This document shows, one piece after another, positions 32,842-38,735 of a DNA stretch of 41,689 nucleotides. Under the pieces are notes generated by a model. The model was not told where the DNA came from. It saw nothing but the letters and a program-made list of their open reading frames with translations, and made no database searches. Numbering within the stretch: position 1 is the first letter of the stretch; every line of letters starts with the position of its first letter. A program made the position numbers and the translations under genes. The stretch spans positions 1 to 41,689 of the forward strand of contig JACMOK010000116.1 of the NCBI GenBank assembly GCA_014378065.1, given 5' to 3'. This stretch comes from Flavobacterium sp. Its GTDB lineage: Bacteria > Bacteroidota > Bacteroidia > Flavobacteriales > Flavobacteriaceae.

Positions 32842-33927
32842 ATGGAACAATTTGTCGTATCGGCCCGTAAATACCGTCCACAAACTTTTAAGGATGTCGT
32901 CGGACAAAAAGCCATTACCAATACTTTACTTAACGCCATAGAAACCAACCACTTGGCTTCTGCCCTATTGTTTACCGGCCCCCGAGGTGTGGGAAAAACA
33001 ACTTGTGCTCGTATTCTTGCCCGTAAAATTAACCAGCCCGGTTACGACGATCCGAATGAAGATTTTGCTTTTAATGTGTTTGAACTCGATGCGGCTTCGA
33101 ACAATTCGGTAGATGACATTCGCAGTTTGATCGATCAGGTTCGAATTCCGCCGCAAACCGGACAATATAAAGTTTATATTATAGACGAGGTGCACATGCT
33201 CTCTTCTGCGGCTTTCAATGCTTTTTTAAAAACCCTTGAAGAACCGCCGAAGCACGCTATTTTTATTTTGGCCACTACTGAAAAACACAAAATTATTCCG
33301 ACGATATTGTCACGTTGCCAGATTTTTGATTTTAAACGCATCACCGTCAAAGATGCCAAAGAACATTTGGCCGAAGTGGCACAAAGTCAAGGCGTAATTT
33401 ATGAAGACGATGCGCTGCATATTATTGCCCAGAAAGCCGATGGCGCAATGCGCGATGCCCTCTCTATTTTTGACCGCGTCGTTTCGTATTGTGGTAACAA
33501 TTTGACGCGTCAGGCCGTGACCGAAAACCTAAATGTTTTAGATTACGAAACATATATCGCTGTGACCGATTTACTTCTTGAAAATAAAATTCCCGAAGTT
33601 TTGATGGCGTATAATGAAATTCTTTCTAAAGGTTTTGACGGCCATCATTTTGTGTCCGGGCTCGCTTCGCATTTTAGAGATTTGCTGGTGAGCAAAACCC
33701 CCTCCACCCTGTCGTTGCTAGAAGCAGGCGAACAGGCACAAAAATTATATGGGTTACAAGCGCAAAAAACGTCACACGCGTTTTTACTCAAAGGAATCGA
33801 GATTGCCAATGATTGTGATTTAAAATATAAAGTATCGCAAAACCAGCGGTTGTTGGTCGAACTTTGTTTAATGCAATTGACCTCCATCACTTTTGATGGA
33901 GAAAAAAAAAAGTTGACGGCTATATAA
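32842..33927 (+). CDS. dnaX: DNA polymerase III subunit gamma/tau, zero-frame (gamma-like) product
   Basis: The zero frame codes for 361 residues: the AAA+ clamp-loader ATPase and lid domains. The N terminus M-E-Q-F-V-V-S-A-R-K-Y-R-P, Walker A G-P-R-G-V-G-K-T-T near residue 46, Walker B V-Y-I-I-D-E-V-H-M, and sensor L-A-T-T-E-K-H-K are clear. The family loads the sliding clamp. Here the zinc-binding cysteine module is absent, as in Bacteroidota. The frame ends five codons after an A10-G tract (33902-33912), giving a short gamma-like protein with L-T-A-I at its end. The remaining part of the gene is in the -1 frame. An upstream in-frame ATG at 32743 is ruled out by the repeat and -7 box. Confidence 0.93.
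   Translation: MEQFVVSARKYRPQTFKDVVGQKAITNTLLNAIETNHLASALLFTGPRGVGKTTCARILARKINQPGYDDPNEDFAFNVFELDAASNNSVDDIRSLIDQVRIPPQTGQYKVYIIDEVHMLSSAAFNAFLKTLEEPPKHAIFILATTEKHKIIPTILSRCQIFDFKRITVKDAKEHLAEVAQSQGVIYEDDALHIIAQKADGAMRDALSIFDRVVSYCGNNLTRQAVTENLNVLDYETYIAVTDLLLENKIPEVLMAYNEILSKGFDGHHFVSGLASHFRDLLVSKTPSTLSLLEAGEQAQKLYGLQAQKTSHAFLLKGIEIANDCDLKYKVSQNQRLLVELCLMQLTSITFDGEKKKLTAI
33902..33912 (+). promoter_or_regulatory. Slippery A10-G tract in dnaX, likely programmed frameshift or transcriptional slippage site
   Basis: Ten A and a G, read in the zero frame as GAA AAA AAA AAG, contain the heptamer A AAA AAG in the phase used by E. coli dnaX for -1 frameshifting. The -1 frame is open from here to 34547, and the zero frame stops at 33927. 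Slippage of RNA polymerase on the A10 run (as known for Thermus dnaX) is an equally good mechanism. Confidence 0.75.
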
Positions 33928-34547
33928 TTCCACCAAAACATTTTTACGGGCGCGTGTTAGAATTGGCGGTAGAATCTCCAGAAATTGTGGCCGTTTCAAT
34001 AGTGGAAGCGATTCAAGCCTCAGATACAAAACTAGTGCTAGAGCCTACAATTTTGACTACTATGGCCGAAAATTTTGCAACTGCAGCGCCACAAGTATCG
34101 GCACTTTCTTTAGCCAGCATCCGTGCCAAAAGAGAATTGCAACAAAGCAATAATGCACTGGTAAAAGAAACTGTTCAATTGCCTACGGAACCATTTACAG
34201 AAACCGACATGCTGTTGCACTGGAACAAATACGCCCAAAAGCTCGGGGATAAAGGATTTAAGATTATGGAATCGCTTTTATTGATCAATGATCCCGTTTT
34301 AAACGGAACCAAAATTACTATTGAACTGCCCAATGAAGGATCAAAAATCGATTTTGAATCAGAAATTTACGGATTGTTGGGGCACCTGAAAGGGCATTTG
34401 TACAACCATGATATTGCCATACAGGTGGTAGTAAATGAAAGTGTAGAAAATAAATTTGCTTTTACGAGCCAAGATAAATTCAACCGACTCAATCAGATCA
34501 ATCCCAGTTTGGAATTACTGCGAAAAACATTTGATTTGGATCTATAA
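33912..34547 (+). CDS. dnaX: dnaX -1 frame segment: tau-specific C-terminal region
   Basis: Reading continues without stop in the -1 frame from the slippery tract: V-D-G-Y-I-I-P-P-K-H-F, then a low-complexity linker and the C-terminal domain typical of Bacteroidota DnaX (L-L-H-W-N-K-Y-A-Q-K-L-G-D-K-G). Full translation would give about 568 residues (tau). An independent start at GTG 33954 exists, but no promoter is visible. The segment continues a DnaX domain order and is best read as the second half of one gene. A real frameshift mutation or a homopolymer length error in the sequence cannot be excluded. Confidence 0.85.
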   Translation, partial: VDGYIIPPKHFYGRVLELAVESPEIVAVSIVEAIQASDTKLVLEPTILTTMAENFATAAPQVSALSLASIRAKRELQQSNNALVKETVQLPTEPFTETDMLLHWNKYAQKLGDKGFKIMESLLLINDPVLNGTKITIELPNEGSKIDFESEIYGLLGHLKGHLYNHDIAIQVVVNESVENKFAFTSQDKFNRLNQINPSLELLRKTFDLDL

Positions 34548-34583
34548 CCTGGAAAAAAATAATGTATCGCCGAAGATACCCAG

Positions 34584-35474
34584 CTAAATTTTCCCGTAAT
34601 ACATTGCCTTGATAATTCCGTCAGACAATCCTATTTTTGGAACGTAAATATGGCGGGCGCCACTCCATTTCATAGCGTTGAGGTAAATTTTGGTGGCCAG
34701 AACAATTACGTCTGCCCGATCGGGATTCAGGCCCAATTCCGACACACGTTGTTCGTATGTCAAAGCATTTAAAAAGGTATATCTTTTGTGAACATAAGAA
34801 TATGTTAGCGGCTTGTCCTGCTGTTTTCCTGACATTTTGAACAACTTATTGATGTTTCCTCCAGAACCAATCAGGGTAACCGAATCAAATTCCTTGGTGA
34901 AGGTTTTAATCCATTTTTCAATCTCATGCCAAACCAATTCGTTGACCATGTCGTTTAAAAGTCGGACCGTTCCAATTTTAAAAGATTTTGAGGCAATCAT
35001 ACTTCCGTTAGAAAACAAAGAAAATTCGGTACTTCCGCCGCCTACATCCACATACAAATAGGTCTGTTCGGTTTTTAAAAGGTAATGCAAATCGGTTGAG
35101 GCAATAATGGCCGCCTCGGTTTTTCCGTCAATGATTTCGATATCAATTCCAGATTTCTCTTTAATAATTTGAATCACTTCCTTTCCGTTGTCTGCCTCCC
35201 GCATTGCAGAAGTGGCTAAGGCGCGATATTTTTCTACCTTATGCACTTTCATCAGCAATTGATAGGCTTTCATCGCGTCCACCATTCGTTCAATGCTTTC
35301 TTCTGAAATCTCTCCAACAGTAAAAGCATCCTGGCCCAAACGCACCGGGAGTCGCACTAAGGCGCTCTTGCTAAAATGAGTTTCTTTGCCTTTTTCTTCA
35401 ATGATATTGGCTACTAAAAGTCGCATGGCATTGGAACCAATATCAATGGCGGCATATTTTTTTATAGTAATCAT
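34584..35474 (-). CDS. ppx: Exopolyphosphatase/guanosine pentaphosphatase family protein
   Basis: 296 residues of the Ppx/GppA phosphatase family (actin/ASKHA fold). The phosphate-binding motif A-A-I-D-I-G-S-N-A-M-R-L-L is at 8-20, followed by A-L-A-T-S-A-M-R-E-A and the second phosphate loop Y-V-D-V-G-G-G-S-T-E-F-S. This is the short form with no C-terminal HD domain. The enzyme hydrolyses terminal phosphate from polyphosphate (or pppGpp). It overlaps ppk1 by 4 bases (ATGA), in an operon sixA-ppk1-ppx, the common Bacteroidota arrangement for polyphosphate turnover. Confidence 0.93.
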   Translation of the reverse strand: MITIKKYAAIDIGSNAMRLLVANIIEEKGKETHFSKSALVRLPVRLGQDAFTVGEISEESIERMVDAMKAYQLLMKVHKVEKYRALATSAMREADNGKEVIQIIKEKSGIDIEIIDGKTEAAIIASTDLHYLLKTEQTYLYVDVGGGSTEFSLFSNGSMIASKSFKIGTVRLLNDMVNELVWHEIEKWIKTFTKEFDSVTLIGSGGNINKLFKMSGKQQDKPLTYSYVHKRYTFLNALTYEQRVSELGLNPDRADVIVLATKIYLNAMKWSGARHIYVPKIGLSDGIIKAMYYGKI

Positions 35475-37597
35475 TTTGGATCTGAGGTTTCAGTGTGGCT
35501 TGTAGCTTCTACAAAACGGTTTTTATAGTAATTATAGGTTTCGAGCTGCGCTCTGAAAATTGGATTCTGACCGCGAACTCGGTATTTATTGTCTAGTTTT
35601 TCTGAATGGAAACGCGCTTTGACGTTTCCTTTCCAACCGATGTTAAAGGCATCAATGATTTCTTTTTTGATTTCGGGATCATATATCGGGCAAGTGACTT
35701 CGACCCGACCGTCAAGATTCCTGGTCATGAAATCTGCTGATGAGATGTAAGCTTCTGGTTCACCTTTGTTGGCAAAAATGAAAATTCGGGAATGTTCTAG
35801 ATAATTATCAACGATGCTAATGGCTTCAATATTTTCGCTCATGCCTTTTATTCCGGGAATCAACGAACAAATACCACGAATCTGCAATTGAATTTTAACC
35901 CCTGCCCGACTCGCCTCATAGAGTTTGTCAATCATCGCAAAATCCGATAGGCTGTTCATTTTTAGTTTGATGTAAGCTTCGTTTCCCAAAATGGCATTGT
36001 TGATCTCGCGATCGATTAATTTGTAGAATCGGTTTCTTGTATAATGTGGTGAGACAATCAAATGTTTGTAACGGTGTACCCTAAAATTAACATCAAAGAA
36101 ATCAAATACTTTATCGATATCTTTTAATATTTGCTGGTGGCAGGTAAACAGCGTTACATCAGTATAAATTTTAGCAGTTGCTTCATTAAAATTACCTGTA
36201 GAAACAAGGCCGTAGCGTTTTAGTTTGCCTTCTTCAATTCTCTCAATGACACAAATTTTACTATGCACTTTGAGGCCTTTGATTCCAAAAATTAAATTGA
36301 TCCCTTCGGTTTGCATTTGCTCTGCGTAGGAAATATTACTGGCTTCATCAAATCGGGCTTGGAGTTCGATCTGAACTGTCACTTTCTTTCCGTTTTTTGC
36401 AGCATTGATTAAGGAACTGATTATTTGGGAATTTTTTGCCAAACGGTACAACGTAATTTTGATGGTAGTCACTTTTGGATCAAGCGCGGCTTCTCGCAAA
36501 AACTTAATTAAATAAGAAAAGGATTGATACGGGGCATTGATAAGAAAATCTTGTTTGCTAATTTTATCCAGTATGCTTCCGTCTAAACTGAGGTTTGGCA
36601 CCGGTAAAGGTTCGTTGGTTTTATACAGCAAATCAAATCTTCCCAGATTTGGAAAATTCATATAATCTCTTCTGTTGTGGTATCGGCCGCCAGGAATAAT
36701 GCTATCGTTGGTTTCAATATGCATTTTGGTCAGAAAAAATTTGAGGGTGTCTTTATCAATTTGCTGGTCGTAAACGAAACGAACAGGCTCACCGATTCTT
36801 CTGTCTTTTACGCTTGTGGCAATTTTCTCGAGCATGCTTTTACTCAAATCACTGTCGATCTCCAATTGCGCATCTCGAGTGATTTTAATCATGTGGGCGG
36901 TTACTTTCTCATAATCAAAAATATTAAAAATGCTGCTCAGGTTATGGCGGATCACATCATCTAAAAGAATAATGTAGTTTTTTTCGGTGGCGGTAGGAAG
37001 CACCACAAAGCGATTGATGGTCTTCGGAATTTCAATAACCGCATACCGAATTTCTTGCTTTGGCTTTACAATGTTCAATATTGATTTTGTCTGCTTTCCG
37101 GCTTTCATTACTAGTTTGACCGCTAAATATCCTGAAGTATCTTTTAATAACGGGAATTCGGCCAGGTCGTTTAAGATAATAGTCACCAACGCAGGACTCA
37201 CTTTCTGGATAAAAAAATCTTTGATAAAATCTTCTTGTTCAGCAGAAATTTCCTTTTCATTGATCATAAAGATATTTTCGATTTCGAGTTTTTTCTCAAT
37301 GATGCTGAGAATACGAAGGCTTTCTGACTGTTGCTGGATGACAATTTGTGTAATTTCTTTGAGCAATTGTTTTGCGCTGACACCGCCGAGAACTTTTTCA
37401 CCCGAGATTCCCGATAAACTTAATCTTCGGATTGCAGCGAAACGCACCCTAAAGAATTCATCCAGATTGTTAGAAAAGATTCCTAAAAAACGCAATCTGT
37501 CAAGTAAAGGAACTGCGTCATCTCCTGCTTCTTGTAACACTCTGGCATTAAAACCCAACCAGCTTTTTTCGCGGTCAATATATTTGTTATCCGACAT
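35471..37597 (-). CDS. ppk1: Polyphosphate kinase 1
   Basis: 708 residues, full length. The enzyme makes polyphosphate from ATP, reversibly, through a phosphohistidine intermediate, usually at the inner membrane. N-terminal motif R-E-K-S-W-L-G-F-N-A-R-V-L, the F-S-N-N-L-D-E-F-F-R-V-R stretch, the phospholipase-D-like catalytic region F-G-I-K-G-L-K-V-H-S-K (reactive histidine) and later Y-L-E-H-S-R-I-F-I-F and Y-I-S-S-A-D-F-M-T-R-N are all present. It begins 4 bases after sixA and overlaps ppx by 4 bases. Confidence 0.96.
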   Translation of the reverse strand: MSDNKYIDREKSWLGFNARVLQEAGDDAVPLLDRLRFLGIFSNNLDEFFRVRFAAIRRLSLSGISGEKVLGGVSAKQLLKEITQIVIQQQSESLRILSIIEKKLEIENIFMINEKEISAEQEDFIKDFFIQKVSPALVTIILNDLAEFPLLKDTSGYLAVKLVMKAGKQTKSILNIVKPKQEIRYAVIEIPKTINRFVVLPTATEKNYIILLDDVIRHNLSSIFNIFDYEKVTAHMIKITRDAQLEIDSDLSKSMLEKIATSVKDRRIGEPVRFVYDQQIDKDTLKFFLTKMHIETNDSIIPGGRYHNRRDYMNFPNLGRFDLLYKTNEPLPVPNLSLDGSILDKISKQDFLINAPYQSFSYLIKFLREAALDPKVTTIKITLYRLAKNSQIISSLINAAKNGKKVTVQIELQARFDEASNISYAEQMQTEGINLIFGIKGLKVHSKICVIERIEEGKLKRYGLVSTGNFNEATAKIYTDVTLFTCHQQILKDIDKVFDFFDVNFRVHRYKHLIVSPHYTRNRFYKLIDREINNAILGNEAYIKLKMNSLSDFAMIDKLYEASRAGVKIQLQIRGICSLIPGIKGMSENIEAISIVDNYLEHSRIFIFANKGEPEAYISSADFMTRNLDGRVEVTCPIYDPEIKKEIIDAFNIGWKGNVKARFHSEKLDNKYRVRGQNPIFRAQLETYNYYKNRFVEATSHTETSDPK

Positions 37598-37601
37598 GTA
37601 T

Positions 37602-38087
37602 TTATTTTAGATCTTTTGGAAATAGGAATTTGATTGTTTTGCCTTTATCGATGGATTCCCAAGAAATGGCATCAAATTGAAGAGATACAAAACCTGACGT
37701 CGGAACATTATCAATAAAAACGTCTCCAAATTTATTAACAAAATTTGTAATGGCCTCGTTATGTCCAAAAAGAATAACATTATCATAATCATTATTGAAT
37801 GTTCGTACTGCTTTTTCAAGTAGTTCAGCATCGAAAGTATACAGTTCCTGTTTGTAAACAATATTTTCTACGGGATAAGAAATAGTCTGCGAGAAGATTA
37901 AAGCAGTTTCGGAGGCCCTTTTTGCAACGCTACAAAAAATGACAAATATTTTAGGAAGCAACGAAGCGCAGTTTGAAGCCACCAAATGAGCATCAGAAAT
38001 TCCCCTTCGATCCAAAGGGCGCTCGACATCCTTTAAAGGCGCGTCCCAATTTGACTTGGCATGTCTGATGAGTATTAAATTTTTCAT
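37602..38087 (-). CDS. sixA: SixA-type histidine phosphatase
   Basis: 161 residues of the histidine phosphatase (phosphoglycerate mutase-like) family. The catalytic L-I-R-H-A-K-S-N-W-D motif is at 5-14 and the second histidine lies in F-G-H-N-E-A near residue 106. The related E. coli SixA removes phosphate from phosphohistidine in signalling proteins. The gene is the first of an operon with ppk1 and ppx. The real substrate in this operon is unknown; PPK1's phosphohistidine is one candidate. Confidence 0.87.
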   Translation of the reverse strand: MKNLILIRHAKSNWDAPLKDVERPLDRRGISDAHLVASNCASLLPKIFVIFCSVAKRASETALIFSQTISYPVENIVYKQELYTFDAELLEKAVRTFNNDYDNVILFGHNEAITNFVNKFGDVFIDNVPTSGFVSLQFDAISWESIDKGKTIKFLFPKDLK

Positions 38088-38389
38088 CGCTCGGAATTTT
38101 TTATGTTGAATACAATGTACAAAAATTGGAGCGTCACATCTTTACTTTTAATTTAAAAATTAGTTTTCATTTTAATTTATAGTACAAAGCCTTCGCAAAA
38201 CTGTTAAAAAATACATTGGACTTCGTTCCATTTGTTTAAAAATACATCTTTTTAAAATTTTTATAAGAAAATTAGTAACGCGAATTTTCTTCAGTAATTT
38301 ATTTGATCAATTTTTTGTAATACTTAACTTTCAATATATAGTATAAAATGCATTTAATCTGTTATTTTTGCTTTTAATCGATATTTTTT

Positions 38390-38420
38390 TTGGTGGATTG
38401 TATTTTAAATTTTAGTTTTG
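38390..38420 (+). promoter_or_regulatory. Candidate promoter of the giant secreted protein
   Basis: TTG at 38390-38392, a 20-base spacer and TAGTTTTG at 38413-38420 fit the -33/-7 consensus. The leader to the ATG at 38736 would be about 310 bases. A second -7-like box (TATTTTTG, 38363-38370) lies upstream without a -33 partner. Confidence 0.45.
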
Positions 38421-38526
38421 AATTGTTAAAGCAGCATATCAGTTTTAAAAAGCTAGAAATTTTACGCTTATTGTGGGCTCATTTTGATGCTAATATGTTA
38501 AAAATCAAGTTAAAAAAAATATAGTA

Positions 38527-38685
38527 ATGTTAAAAAAAGCACCCATTTTATTAAATAATGTCAGTTTAACGAGTTTTCAGGTTGTTGGTAGAAAAAATGA
38601 TTGGAAAAGAGTTTATGTAAGTAATTTAGCACCGATAATAATAAGTCCCAAATACAACCTAACTATTAAATGCCCCAAAGATTAA
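38527..38685 (+). CDS. Possible small ORF of 52 residues in the leader region
   Basis: ATG at 38527 to TAA at 38685, M-L-K-K-A-P-I-L-L-N-N to I-K-C-P-K-D. No motif or signal peptide is seen, and I do not recognise it. Coding is supported only by its length in an AT-rich stretch. Confidence 0.15.
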   Translation: MLKKAPILLNNVSLTSFQVVGRKNDWKRVYVSNLAPIIISPKYNLTIKCPKD

Positions 38686-38735
38686 AGATTGCCCTATACC
38701 AAAATTTAAAAAAATATTCTACTAAATTTATTCGT

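Larger units (their letters stand above)
38088..38735. other. Long AT-rich intergenic region before the giant secreted protein
   Basis: About 650 bases with no gene that I can defend. It holds a candidate promoter (38390-38420) for the downstream gene, another TATTTTTG (38363-38370) and a 52-codon frame at 38527-38685 with weak support. The composition is strongly AT and the region is divergent between sixA and the giant gene. Confidence 0.6.

Noticed and set aside
33954..34547. Independent gene starting at GTG 33954
   Set aside because: The frame is open upstream back to the A10-G tract with no stop, and its C-terminal residues continue the DnaX domain order; no promoter of its own is seen.
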